A stretch of 64,000 bases of DNA from Nocardia vaccinii NBRC 15922 (GTDB lineage: Bacteria > Actinomycetota > Actinomycetes > Mycobacteriales > Mycobacteriaceae), in the NCBI RefSeq assembly GCF_001613305.1, contig NZ_BDCC01000020.1:115184-179183 (forward strand), in the 5' to 3' direction. Each line of letters starts with the position of its first letter. Position 1 is the first letter of the stretch. The notes under the pieces are model-generated. The model saw only the letters and a list, made by a program, of their open reading frames with translations, was not told the origin of the DNA and ran no database searches. A program made the position numbers and the translations under genes. Of the stretch, positions 1 through 8,595 are shown piece by piece.

Positions 1-1443
1 GAAGCCTGCGGCCAGCGCCAGCGGCCACGAGTAGTACCAGGGCAGCGCGGCCGGGGACAGGACGACGATCGCCACGAAGGCGATCAGAATGCCGAGCACG
101 GCTTCGCGCTCGGTCAGCTTGAATCGCCACCAGGTCCAGATCAAGGCCACCACCAGTGCGACGGCGCACAGGGAGCGGGTCCAGAACAGCACCGGTTCGA
201 GCGTCCAGGGCGTGAACCAGGTGACGATGTGCGCCATGATCGTCGGCAGCGAGAGCCAGTTGATGATCTTCTTCGATCCCGACAGCGCGGTCAGCCAGCC
301 GATGCCCACCCCGGCCGCGGCCGAGGCGGCGGCGAACACCACCGCGAACACCGAAATACCCAGCCCGCCGATCTTGGCGAACGTCCAGATCGGATGCGGG
401 AGCGGGCCCTCGTTCTTGGCGGCCCGCCGCTCACGCTCGTGGATCATCCAGATCCACACCAGGAACGGCAATGCCACACCCGCGGTCGCCTTGATGGCCA
501 CGCCGATCGCGACCACCACGATGCCCGCGACGTGATGACGTTCGAGCACCAGCGCGATACCGGCGGCCATCAGGCCGACCATCAGCATCTCGTTGTGCAC
601 GCCGCCGATCAGGTGGATCAACACCAGCGGATTGAGCACCGCCAGCCACAACGCGACCGTCGGCTTACCGCCGAGGTGTTTGGTCAGATGCGGGACCGCC
701 CACATCATCAGGGCCAGACCGGGCAGCATCACCAGCCGCATGGCCCAGGTCCCGGCCACGACGTTGTCGCCGGTGACCGTGGTGATCCACTTTCCCAGCA
801 GCAGGAAGATCGGTCCGTAGGGTGCGGTGGTGGTGGTCCACACCGGGCTCACGTTGTCCAGCAGCACGCCCGGATTGGCCACCGGACCCACCTTGTACGG
901 ATCGAATCCGTCCCGCAGCAGCGCGCCCTGGGCCAGGTAGGAGTACACGTCCTGGCTGAACATCGGCACCGCGAACAGCAGCGGGAAGATCCAGATGCCC
1001 ACGATCGCGCGCAGTTCGTTGAGTGTCACCGGACTGTCCGGGTCGGCGCCGTTGCGCAGACCGGAGATCAGGCGAACGCCGCCGCCGAGGCCGATCGTGA
1101 TGCGGCCCAGCCGGACCCAGGCCACGATCATCGACAGCACGCCCAGCCAGACCACGATCGTCGCCAGCGTGTACCCGTGACCGAATCGCAACCAGGACAG
1201 ATGCGCGGATTCCAGGAGCGGGTCGTTGCGGCGCACCGCACCCGCGCCGAGGCCGCCCAGGGTGATCATGAGCGAACCCCAGAAACCCAGGAACGCGGCA
1301 TGCCCCTCGGGGCTGCGCAGGAATTCACCGGCGAAACGCAGCCACCAGCGCAGGGTGTGCGTCCTCACCGTGGCCTCCGGCTGCGGGGCCGCGGTGGTGG
1401 CGATGGGTTCCGCGGTGGCGGTTGACGGTTCGGGGGTCGGCAT
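1..1443 (-). CDS. mptA: alpha-(1->6)-mannopyranosyltransferase, MptA-type (3' end outside window)
   Basis: Partial gene: 481 codons are inside the window and the C-terminus lies beyond position 1. Reading the minus strand from the ATG at 1443 gives a Thr/Pro-rich N-terminus followed by many hydrophobic segments, the layout of GT-C polyprenol-phosphomannose-dependent mannosyltransferases. The segment FSQDVYSYLAQG near residue 170 resembles the extracytoplasmic loop conserved in MptA/MptB. Known family role: elongates the alpha-1,6-mannan backbone of lipomannan/lipoarabinomannan on the outer face of the membrane, with polyprenyl-phosphomannose as donor. The idsA2 and metF-like neighbours match the mycobacterial mptA locus, which is why I prefer MptA over MptB. 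About 130 bp separate it from crtI upstream. Confidence 0.8.
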   Translation of the reverse strand, partial: MPTPEPSTATAEPIATTAAPQPEATVRTHTLRWWLRFAGEFLRSPEGHAAFLGFWGSLMITLGGLGAGAVRRNDPLLESAHLSWLRFGHGYTLATIVVWLGVLSMIVAWVRLGRITIGLGGGVRLISGLRNGADPDSPVTLNELRAIVGIWIFPLLFAVPMFSQDVYSYLAQGALLRDGFDPYKVGPVANPGVLLDNVSPVWTTTTAPYGPIFLLLGKWITTVTGDNVVAGTWAMRLVMLPGLALMMWAVPHLTKHLGGKPTVALWLAVLNPLVLIHLIGGVHNEMLMVGLMAAGIALVLERHHVAGIVVVAIGVAIKATAGVALPFLVWIWMIHERERRAAKNEGPLPHPIWTFAKIGGLGISVFAVVFAAASAAAGVGIGWLTALSGSKKIINWLSLPTIMAHIVTWFTPWTLEPVLFWTRSLCAVALVVALIWTWWRFKLTEREAVLGILIAFVAIVVLSPAALPWYYSWPLALAAGF

Positions 1444-1573
1444 AGGTCGTCGTTCCCCCCGGGAATCACGTGCGGTCGGAACCGCGGTCAGTAGGTCGCG
1501 GGCCAGTTTAATAGTCCTGTCGGGAACACTATCGCGCCGGTCGGCACGCATTGTATGTCGGCATGCCGGTAAT

Positions 1574-3166
1574 TCACCCGGCGACGCCCGTCGCCGAGTT
1601 CGCCGATCCGGTCCGGCGGGTCCGCTCGGCCGGGAATCGGCTCGCATCGGGACCGGTGCCACCGGTGATCCGCTGTGCGGCCAGCTTTCCCGACAGCAGC
1701 GTGGTCGGCACTCCGACACCCGGCGTGGTTCCGCAACCGGCCAGCACGACGTTCTCGGCCGAACGGGGCAGATTGCGGGTGCGGAACGGGCCGGTCTGCC
1801 GGAACAGGTGGGCCGCGGAGAACGGGGTTCCGGCGATCATGCCCTGGTCGGCCCAGGTCCGCGGGGTGTCCAGATGGTCGACGGTGAAATGTTCGGCGAT
1901 GCCGTGATAGCCGCGACCTTCCAGCACGGCCAGCAGCTCACGCAGGTAGGCCGGCCCGAGTCGAGGCCAATCCAGCGGCGCGGCAACAAGATTCGGGCAG
2001 GGAGCCAGAAGGGAGAAGGGTTCGTGGCGGGCGTCGCGCTCGATGAACAGTCCCGGATCGCTGAGTGCGGGCCGGGTCAGCAGCAGCGACGGATCGCTCA
2101 TCGTCCGGCCCCGGCCGCGTCGCGCGGCGATCTCGGTGAACGTGCGGTCCCAGGCGCGGCCGAATTCGATGGTGTGATGGGCCTGTACCGGCCATCGCGC
2201 CGCGACCTCGGCCGGGATCGTGCCGTGCGCGACGACCGCGGAGGGTGCGGCGCGCAGCGGACGTCGACGGGTGATCCCGAACCGGGACAGTGCGCCCAGA
2301 TCGGCGGTGAGTACCACCGCATCGCAGTCGTAGGTCCCCGCGTCGGTGCGCACCCGGTGTGCGCGGCCGTCGCGGTACTCGATCCCGGTCACCTCGACGC
2401 CCAAATCCAGCCGTCCGCCCGCATCGGTGAACGCACCGGCCAGGGCCGCGGTCACCGCGCGCATACCGCCCTCGGGGAAGTACACGCCCAGGGAGGTGTC
2501 CATATGCGGGATCGCCCCGTACACGCCGAGTGCCTGCCCGGGCGCCGTCCCGGCGTACAGGGCCTGGAAGGTGAACAACCGGGCCAGCCGCTCATCGCGC
2601 AGGATTCGCCCGACCCGCGGACCCAGCCGCCCGAACGCGCCCGCACGCACCAGTTCGCTCAGCGCCGCGCGCTTGCGGCCGACGGTGAGCATATCCAGCG
2701 GCGAATCGAAATTGGTGTCCATGAATTCGTCGTAGGCCGCCCCGTAGACCCGGGCCAGCCAGGCCCGCAGCCGCCGGTACCGGGCGACCTCGTCCGGCCC
2801 GCATGCGCGGGCCACCTCGGCGGCCATCTCCTCCGGATCGGAGAACACCGAGATGATCGACGCGTCGGCGAAACGCGCCCGATAGGCCGGGGCGAGCCGG
2901 TTGATGCGCAGGCCCCGCGCAGCACTGTCGGTCCCGACCGCGCCCAACGCCTCGTCGATCAGGCCGGGAACGGTGAGAACCGTTGCCCCGGAATCGATCT
3001 CGTAATCCGGCCCGCGATACACCCCGACCCGTCCGCCGGGATGATCCGCCCGCTCGAGTACGGTGACCGTGCGCCCGGCGCCGGTGAGGTGCAGGGCCGC
3101 GGACAACCCCGACAATCCCGCGCCGACCACGATCACGCGATCGGTGCGCCCGGTGACCGTTCTCAT
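1574..3166 (-). CDS. crtI: phytoene desaturase (CrtI family)
   Basis: FAD-dependent carotenoid desaturase of about 530 residues. The N-terminus carries the dinucleotide-binding motif VVGAGLSGLS (about residues 12-21) and then ERADHPGGRVG. The C-terminus has the CrtI-like stretch VVLAGCGTTPGVGVPTTL before the final FAD contact region. The expected reaction is stepwise desaturation of phytoene to lycopene or a more desaturated product. The ATG at 3166 overlaps the stop of the upstream prenyl synthase as ATGA, so the two are probably translationally coupled: one makes the C20 precursor, the other acts two steps later. The usual third partner, phytoene synthase (crtB), is not beside it. A 4,4'-diapo enzyme or a different desaturase step cannot be excluded from sequence alone. 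Confidence 0.82.
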   Translation of the reverse strand: MRTVTGRTDRVIVVGAGLSGLSAALHLTGAGRTVTVLERADHPGGRVGVYRGPDYEIDSGATVLTVPGLIDEALGAVGTDSAARGLRINRLAPAYRARFADASIISVFSDPEEMAAEVARACGPDEVARYRRLRAWLARVYGAAYDEFMDTNFDSPLDMLTVGRKRAALSELVRAGAFGRLGPRVGRILRDERLARLFTFQALYAGTAPGQALGVYGAIPHMDTSLGVYFPEGGMRAVTAALAGAFTDAGGRLDLGVEVTGIEYRDGRAHRVRTDAGTYDCDAVVLTADLGALSRFGITRRRPLRAAPSAVVAHGTIPAEVAARWPVQAHHTIEFGRAWDRTFTEIAARRGRGRTMSDPSLLLTRPALSDPGLFIERDARHEPFSLLAPCPNLVAAPLDWPRLGPAYLRELLAVLEGRGYHGIAEHFTVDHLDTPRTWADQGMIAGTPFSAAHLFRQTGPFRTRNLPRSAENVVLAGCGTTPGVGVPTTLLSGKLAAQRITGGTGPDASRFPAERTRRTGSANSATGVAG

Positions 3167-4272
3167 GCGACGCGCCGGGTGGCGGCCACGGCCATTGCCT
3201 CCAGCCGGCGCTTGGCCTCGGGCGTCGCCGAACATCCGGCCAGAGCCGCGAGGCCCCGCTCGGTGAGTTCGGTGATCCGGCGTTCCACGTCCTGGACCGC
3301 GCCCAGCCCGGTGATGATCTCGCGCAACCTGCTCACCTCGTCCGAGGTCAGATCCGTGCCCAAACGGTTGCGTAGCGTGGTGGCCGCGGCCGGGTCGGTG
3401 GCGTCGGCGCGGCGCAGCGCCTCGGCGATCAGCACGGTGCGCTTGCCCTCGCGCAGGTCGTCGCCGGATGGTTTACCGGTCACCGCCGGATCGCCGAACA
3501 CTCCGAGCAGATCGTCCCGCAGCTGGAAGGCCAGGCCGATATCGGTGCCGAAGGTGCGATAGGCCGTGATCAGGGCCGGATCCGCGTCGGCCAGGGCCGC
3601 ACCCAGATGCAGCGGCCGCTCGATCGTGTAGGAAGCGGTCTTGTACCGGTTGACCCGCATCGCCGACTCCACCGAATGGTCCTCGCCCGCCTCGCCGTGG
3701 ATGTCCAGCAGCTGCCCGCCGAGCACCTCGGTGCGCATGGCCGCCCAGACCGGGGTGAACCGGGCGCGCGCGGCCGGATCGAGCCGGGCCCCGGCGACCA
3801 TGTCGTCGGCCCACGCCAGGGCCAGATCGCCGATCAGAATGCCGACGCTGATACCGAAATGCCCTGCGTCACCGCCCCATTCGCGTGCGGTGTGGCGCCG
3901 CTCGAAATCCACGTGCACGGTCGGGAAGCCGCGCCGGGTGCGCGAGGAATCGATGATGTCGTCGTGGATCAGCGCGCACGCCTGCACCAGTTCCAGCGCC
4001 GCGCACGCGTGTAGCACCGCCGGGGCCTGCGGGCCGTCCGGATCGCCGCCCGCGCCCAGCCAGCCCGTCCAGGCGAACGCCGGACGGGTGCGTTTGCCGC
4101 CGCGCAGGACGAAGTCCTGCAGCGCCTCGCTCGCATCGATGAAGACCGGGCCCATCTGGGCGACGATCTCGCGGCGCGTGGCGAAGAACCGATTCAGCGC
4201 CTCGGCGACGGCGCCGACCAGCCCGGCCGAATCCGCTGCCGGACCCGGACGTGTCGAGGTATCGGCCGACAA
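3163..4272 (-). CDS. idsA: geranylgeranyl diphosphate synthase (IdsA2/CrtE type polyprenyl synthetase)
   Basis: Trans-prenyltransferase that condenses isopentenyl diphosphate with allylic diphosphates, feeding carotenoid or polyprenol synthesis in the cytosol. The first aspartate motif is HDDIID (DDxxD at about residues 104-108) and the second is FQLRDDLLGVFGD. GGKRTRP near residue 58 is the diphosphate-binding loop. I chose the TTG at 4272 because GGGAGG lies 5 nt upstream and the length (369 aa) then fits the family. An ATG at 4326 would add 18 residues but has no clear ribosome site. The gene is divergent from metF and coupled to crtI downstream. Neighbouring mptA and metF match the M. tuberculosis idsA2 locus. 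Confidence 0.8.
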   Translation of the reverse strand: MSADTSTRPGPAADSAGLVGAVAEALNRFFATRREIVAQMGPVFIDASEALQDFVLRGGKRTRPAFAWTGWLGAGGDPDGPQAPAVLHACAALELVQACALIHDDIIDSSRTRRGFPTVHVDFERRHTAREWGGDAGHFGISVGILIGDLALAWADDMVAGARLDPAARARFTPVWAAMRTEVLGGQLLDIHGEAGEDHSVESAMRVNRYKTASYTIERPLHLGAALADADPALITAYRTFGTDIGLAFQLRDDLLGVFGDPAVTGKPSGDDLREGKRTVLIAEALRRADATDPAAATTLRNRLGTDLTSDEVSRLREIITGLGAVQDVERRITELTERGLAALAGCSATPEAKRRLEAMAVAATRRVA

Positions 4273-4424
4273 CGGAACCTCCCAGTTGACTTGCCGCGAC
4301 AGCACCGAATGAAAACGCTGACGCATATGGTTCGGACGCACCGGCGTCCCTGGATGGGAACGATACTGCGTCGGCTTTCGTGCCGGTCGCGGCGGACGGT
4401 CCCGCCCGGCCAGGGGCGTCCCAC

Positions 4425-4430
4425 TAGACT
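4425..4430 (+). promoter_or_regulatory. -10 element (TAGACT) of metF, leaderless start
   Basis: TAGACT lies 6 nt before the GTG start at 4437. This is the spacing expected if transcription begins on the start codon itself. There is no purine-rich ribosome site. No good -35 is seen. Confidence 0.5.
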
Positions 4431-4436
4431 GGTCCG

Positions 4437-5432
4437 GTGAGTTTCGACAACGTACGGGGACGATCGACACCAGGCCGACCCCGCCCGCCGCAGGTTTCCG
4501 GAACTCCCTCCGTCGTGGAACGTCTCGGGCCGCGCCCGGACGGGAGCATTCCGTTCTCGGTGGAATTCAATCCGCCGCGCGATTCGGCGGCCGAGGCCCG
4601 ACTGTGGCGCGCGGCGCGTGAGTTCGAGCGCATGCATCCGGCCTTCGTCTCGATGACGTACGGCGCGGGCGGCTCCACCCGCGACCGCACCGCGCGGGTC
4701 ACCGGGGAGCTGGCGCAGGAGACGACGCTGCTCACGGTCGCACACCTGACCGCCGTCGCGCACAGCGTCGCCGAATTGCGCTCGATCGTGGGCGTCTACG
4801 CAGACGCCGGGATCCGCAATCTGCTGGTGCTGCGCGGCGACCCGCCCGGCGATCCGCTGGGGGAGTGGCAGCGGCATCCCGAGGGTGTCGAATACGCCGA
4901 GGAACTCGTCCGCATGGTGCGAGAGCTGGGCGATTTCCACGTCGGGGTGGCCTCCTTCCCGCAGGGCCATCACCGATCGCCGGACCTGGACCACGACACC
5001 CGCTTCCTGTGCGCGAAACTGCGTGCGGGCGCGGAGTATTCGATCACGCAGATGTTCTTCGACGTCGATCACTACCTGCGCCTGCGCGATCGGGTGAGCG
5101 CGTGTGATCCGGTGCAGGGTGACAAGCCGATCATCCCGGAGCTGATGCCGATCACCTCGTTGCGGACCGTGCAGCGCGCCGAGGAACTGTCCGGCCGGCC
5201 GTTGCCTGCCGCGCTGATGGCCCGGTTGGGGCGGGCCGCGGGCAACGATCCCGAGGCGAACCGCGACGCGGTGCGCGAGGTCGGCATCGAGATCGCCACC
5301 GAGATCGGTCAGCGGCTGATTGCCGAAGGTGCGCCGTGCCTGCATTTCATCACGCTGAACTTCGCCAAGGCCACCACCGAGGTGCTCACCAATCTCGGAT
5401 ACACCGTGGCACCGACGCCGGTCGAGGCTTGA
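4437..5432 (+). CDS. metF: methylenetetrahydrofolate reductase family protein (MetF-like)
   Basis: A 331-residue single-domain TIM-barrel protein. Motifs include FSVEFNPPRD near residue 38 (the family's EFFPP position), VSMTYGAGGSTRDRT, VLRGDPPGDP, VGVASFPQGHHRSPD and ITQMFFDVDHY. These are the FAD- and folate-binding segments of bacterial MTHFRs. Known role: reduces 5,10-methylene-THF to 5-methyl-THF for methionine synthesis. The GTG start at 4437 has no ribosome site but a TANNNT box 6 nt upstream, so it is likely leaderless. It corresponds by position to the MetF-like gene near idsA2 in mycobacteria. Activity and reductant are inferred from family only. Confidence 0.83.
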   Translation: MSFDNVRGRSTPGRPRPPQVSGTPSVVERLGPRPDGSIPFSVEFNPPRDSAAEARLWRAAREFERMHPAFVSMTYGAGGSTRDRTARVTGELAQETTLLTVAHLTAVAHSVAELRSIVGVYADAGIRNLLVLRGDPPGDPLGEWQRHPEGVEYAEELVRMVRELGDFHVGVASFPQGHHRSPDLDHDTRFLCAKLRAGAEYSITQMFFDVDHYLRLRDRVSACDPVQGDKPIIPELMPITSLRTVQRAEELSGRPLPAALMARLGRAAGNDPEANRDAVREVGIEIATEIGQRLIAEGAPCLHFITLNFAKATTEVLTNLGYTVAPTPVEA

Positions 5433-5479
5433 TCGGCGTTTCGCGGCCGGATTAGCGGTCGATGCGCTGATACGGCGCG

Positions 5480-5485
5480 TACGAT
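5480..5485 (+). promoter_or_regulatory. candidate -10 (TACGAT) for the secreted-protein gene
   Basis: TACGAT sits in the short gap after metF and would give a 5' leader of roughly 40 nt ending in an AGGAG ribosome site at 5523-5527. The -35 is not evident. Confidence 0.35.
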
Positions 5486-5534
5486 CACGCGCACCCGTGA
5501 GGACCCGGGACCCGTGATGACTAGGAGAGTGCCG

Positions 5535-6257
5535 ATGGCCGTGTTGCGCAATCTCGTCCGTGTCGCCGGTGCGGTGGGTGTATCCGCCGCGCTGGCCTGC
5601 ACCGGTTTCACCACTGCGTCGGCGGCGCCGCCGGGCCCGTCCGCGGCCGGCGCCGCCTCGGCGGTGACCACTGCCTGGCGCGGCGCCATCGCGCAGACCG
5701 ATGCGCTGACCGCCTATCAGCAGGCGATCGAGGGGCTACGGCAGTTCGGGATGGATCCGTTCCTGTATCCCTCGGCCTCGGCGTTCTGCGGGGACGGCAG
5801 CACCCTGGGCCTGGTACCCGCCATCGCGGGCGCGATGCCCGGCCCGTGGCCGAAGACCACGGTGAGGGTGCCGGGAGTGGATCTGTCCGCGGTCAAGGCC
5901 GGGCATACGATGTTCGCCTTCGTGCCCTACGGCCTGGGCCCCGACAGCCGGGACACCTCCGGGATGCAGGTGGCCTGGTTCAACGCCAGCACCGGACGCA
6001 GCGGCGTGAGCCCGATGGGATCGGTGGCCGATGTGGCCAAGTCGATGGTTCCGCCGCAGGTCGCCCCGGCGATGCGCCCGCTCGCCCAGCAGGCCATCGA
6101 GAAGTTCCTCGGCACGGCACTGCCGCTGGGCGGGGTTCGCGCGGTACCGGTCGACACCGGCTCGGGGACCGTCCTGTCCGCGGTTTTCGGTTCCGTGCGG
6201 AACGGCAACCGGACCTGTCTGTTCCTGCCGACCGTAGGTGTCACCCGAGTCGCCTGA
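5535..6257 (+). CDS. secreted protein of unknown function
   Basis: I do not recognise the family. The ATG at 5535 follows AGGAG by 7 nt; in-frame GTG codons at 5514 and 5529 sit too close to, or upstream of, that site. The product is about 240 residues. It starts with a Sec-type signal peptide: a basic end (LRNLVR), a hydrophobic core, and a cleavage-like TASAAPPG around residues 23-30. The mature part has two cysteines, one near residue 79 and one close to the C-terminus, and no membrane segment or catalytic motif I can name. It stands alone between metF and a convergent glycosyltransferase and is followed by a hairpin terminator. An envelope or extracellular role is inferred only from the signal peptide. 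Confidence 0.72.
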   Translation: MAVLRNLVRVAGAVGVSAALACTGFTTASAAPPGPSAAGAASAVTTAWRGAIAQTDALTAYQQAIEGLRQFGMDPFLYPSASAFCGDGSTLGLVPAIAGAMPGPWPKTTVRVPGVDLSAVKAGHTMFAFVPYGLGPDSRDTSGMQVAWFNASTGRSGVSPMGSVADVAKSMVPPQVAPAMRPLAQQAIEKFLGTALPLGGVRAVPVDTGSGTVLSAVFGSVRNGNRTCLFLPTVGVTRVA

Positions 6258-6269
6258 GTGATCCGCCGA

Positions 6270-6301
6270 GCCCGCCCGGGCACTGACGAATCCGGGCGGG
6301 C
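6270..6301 (+). terminator. hairpin after the secreted-protein gene
   Basis: Ten-bp arms gcccgcccgg / ccgggcgggc at 6270-6279 and 6292-6301 with a 12-nt loop, 13 nt after the stop codon. There is no T run, so it may be Rho-assisted or act on convergent transcripts in both directions. Nothing else is seen in the 6258-6549 gap. Confidence 0.45.
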
Positions 6302-6549
6302 AATCGGATCCGAGCGGCAGCGGGGTCTCGCGTGCCGACCGCACGGCTGCGCCGATCGGCGCCCGACAGTTCGTGCTTGCGGGCGGGCCGTGTCCGCTCG
6401 GAGGCCGGAACGGTCCGTCGGACAACCGGATTCACGCCCCGAGCCGACCGTTCATCGAGCGGCGGTCCCGCCGAGCGAGGTCGGCAGCGGGCTCCATCGT
6501 CCGGAATCCGATGTCGAAACGACAGGGCAGGGAATCGGATTCGCCTGGT

Positions 6550-7731
6550 TCAGCCGACGCGTTCGGCGACCGCGCGGCCCTTCCAGGTGAGGGCTCCCGA
6601 TCGGTGCAGACGATGTGAGCGGATGGACAGGTGCAGGTACGCGGCGACCGAGAGCGGATGGGCCAGTGCCGCGGGGATATCCGAGGGGGTCAGTGTGCCA
6701 CCGGATTCCAGGGAGCGGGCGGCAAGGCGGCTCGCGACGGCACAGGCGTAGCCGAGCAGCCCGACGCGGCGAGTGACGCCCCGGCCGAACAAGGCCGCGA
6801 GGGGCGGGGCCCAGAAGGCCAGCGCGGCCGTCGCGCCGACGGCGGCACTGCCCGCCGCGGACCCGTAGGCCGACCACAGCCATCGGGTGTACCCGGTGTC
6901 GAGTTCGGTTGCACCCCGGTACATCCGGGTGTTCGCGATGCGGCCCGCGGAGACCAGGACGGTGCGTCGCCCGGTCCGCCTGACGGCTCGCGCGAGCGCG
7001 AGATCCTCGGTGACGTGCGTGGCCACCGCGGCATGGCCGCCCGCCGCGCGGTAGGCGGCCGCGTCGAAGGCCAGGAACTGCCCGCAGGACACCGCGGTGG
7101 CCGGGCGCAGACTCCGTCCGGCCAGGCGCACCGGCAGCGTCGCGGCCCACGACCAGCACAGCAGCGGCTGGACCAGTGCCTCGGCGAACGATCCGGCCAG
7201 CTGACGCGGCCACGGTGACACCAATCCCGCACCGGTACGGCGCAATTCACCGACGGCGGCCGCGATCGCGCCCGCCCCGATCCGGACGTCGGCGTCCAGG
7301 AAGATCAGCGCCCCCGTGGGCGGCTCGTCGGAATCCGCGCTTGCCCAGGCGATCTCGGCCAGACGAACGCAGGCGGCGGATTTCCCGGTCCAGCCGGGCC
7401 GCGGATCGCTCTGCGCGGTGATGATGGTGAAGCGCTCGTCGTCCCCGACCGCCTCGACCGCCGCGGGGTAGGTGTCGTCCCCCGATCCGTCGTCCAGGAT
7501 CAGCACCCGCATCCGCGAAACCCCGTGCTGCCCGCGCAGATCCGCGATCAGTCCCGGCAGCCGCGTCGCTTCGTCCCGTGCCGGGACACAGACGGTCACC
7601 GGTTCGATCACCGGCGGACCCACCACTCCGAGCCGTCGCACGGTGAGCCGGTTCAGCACCGTCAGTGCACAGCCCGCCGCCGAGACCGCTGTGCCGGCGA
7701 CCACCGCTCGTCTCACCAGAGTGCTTCTCAT
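6550..7731 (-). CDS. GT2 family glycosyltransferase, probably carotenoid glycosyltransferase (CruC/CruG/CrtQ-like)
   Basis: Family 2 glycosyltransferase of about 393 residues with an N-terminal membrane anchor (hydrophobic residues ~8-28). A GT-A domain follows: VCVPARDEATRL, ILDDGSGDDT, LDADVRI (DxD-type metal site) and THVTEDLALA (the ED catalytic region). Hydrophobic C-terminal segments follow. The ATG at 7731 has a weak GGAAGC site; upstream in-frame starts would extend into the gap after lppM. It is last in a minus-strand run GNAT-crtO-cruF-lppM-GT, and cruF next to a GT2 enzyme is a known arrangement in carotenoid glycoside pathways. I therefore infer transfer of a sugar to a 1'-hydroxy carotenoid. 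A lipoglycan role alongside lppM remains possible. Confidence 0.72.
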   Translation of the reverse strand: MRSTLVRRAVVAGTAVSAAGCALTVLNRLTVRRLGVVGPPVIEPVTVCVPARDEATRLPGLIADLRGQHGVSRMRVLILDDGSGDDTYPAAVEAVGDDERFTIITAQSDPRPGWTGKSAACVRLAEIAWASADSDEPPTGALIFLDADVRIGAGAIAAAVGELRRTGAGLVSPWPRQLAGSFAEALVQPLLCWSWAATLPVRLAGRSLRPATAVSCGQFLAFDAAAYRAAGGHAAVATHVTEDLALARAVRRTGRRTVLVSAGRIANTRMYRGATELDTGYTRWLWSAYGSAAGSAAVGATAALAFWAPPLAALFGRGVTRRVGLLGYACAVASRLAARSLESGGTLTPSDIPAALAHPLSVAAYLHLSIRSHRLHRSGALTWKGRAVAERVG

Positions 7732-7830
7732 ACGCTTCCGTTCTCGCGGGTATCCGCGCTCGTTTCGCCCGGATGCCACGTACATACCCGCGAGACGCCG
7801 TGATGTGACATCCACTGCGCCCCCGGTGGG

Positions 7831-8592
7831 TCAGACCTTCTCGCGCGTGCGGGGCTCGCGCAGCCGGGTGATGTAGTTCGGGATCGGATTGCGGCTCAGG
7901 TACGCGATGACCGCGACCAGCGCTGCGACCGCGAGGGTGATGCCGCCGACGATCCCGGCCCACCCGGCGAACGAGCGGGTGTTCGGGTCGGCGTAGGTGG
8001 CCTCGGCGCGCACCGTGCTCACATCCCCGGCAGGCAGTTTCCAGGACACCACCGAATCGCCGTCGCGGGTGCCGTTGGTGGTGGCCACCCGGGCCGGGAA
8101 CGCGACGGTGAACTGGATGTCCGAGCCCTGCGGCGGCACCGATTTCAGGTCCGCTCGGCCGGTCAGTGTGACCAGATCGCCGGTCCGGACGAACTGCAGG
8201 TTGAACATGCCCTGCGTCTGATCGGACAGACCGCCGAGCTGGCCGACCTCACCGAAGGTCAGATCGTCGAAATAGACCTGACTGCCCACGTAACCGTCCT
8301 GGCTGTACGACTCGACGCGGACCTTGGCGGCCAGTGCGCCGGGCGCCTTCAGCTGCGGCCCCTTGTCCTTGTCGTTGGCGGGCACGACCGCGACGACGAT
8401 ATGGCCCGACACCCGGTCGTTCGAGGACACGCCCATCGAGACCTGGACCCGCAGGCAGCCTGCCAGCAACGGCAGCGATACGGCCAGCAGTAATACCGCC
8501 GACCAGGCACGACGGCGGGTCGGGTTCTTGGTGCCGCGGCGTGGGGGTGCGCTCGCGGCGTCGGGCATCGGTGGTGTCGGACTCGGCTGCAC
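7831..8592 (-). CDS. lppM: lipoprotein LppM
   Basis: A 253-residue lipoprotein. After a basic N-terminus (GTKNPTRRRAW) comes a hydrophobic stretch ending in the lipobox LLAGC near residue 46. The following domain includes RVQVSMGVSSNDRVSGHIVVAVV, typical of the LppM (DUF3153) family. A second hydrophobic segment lies near residue 215 (IVGGITLAVAALVAVIAYL), followed by a short basic tail, so the protein is held by lipid and a helix. In M. tuberculosis LppM is linked to envelope lipids and phagosome trafficking; here that is family knowledge only. The GTG start at 8592 is 3 nt after the cruF stop, so it sits inside the carotenoid operon, with GNAT upstream as in the mycobacterial locus. Confidence 0.78.
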   Translation of the reverse strand: MQPSPTPPMPDAASAPPRRGTKNPTRRRAWSAVLLLAVSLPLLAGCLRVQVSMGVSSNDRVSGHIVVAVVPANDKDKGPQLKAPGALAAKVRVESYSQDGYVGSQVYFDDLTFGEVGQLGGLSDQTQGMFNLQFVRTGDLVTLTGRADLKSVPPQGSDIQFTVAFPARVATTNGTRDGDSVVSWKLPAGDVSTVRAEATYADPNTRSFAGWAGIVGGITLAVAALVAVIAYLSRNPIPNYITRLREPRTREKV

Positions 8593-8595
8593 GGG

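Noticed and set aside
1226..3562. 778-codon open frame on the plus strand opposite crtI and idsA
   Set aside because: Arg/Gly/Pro-rich shadow of GC-rich codons; the minus strand encodes recognisable enzymes.
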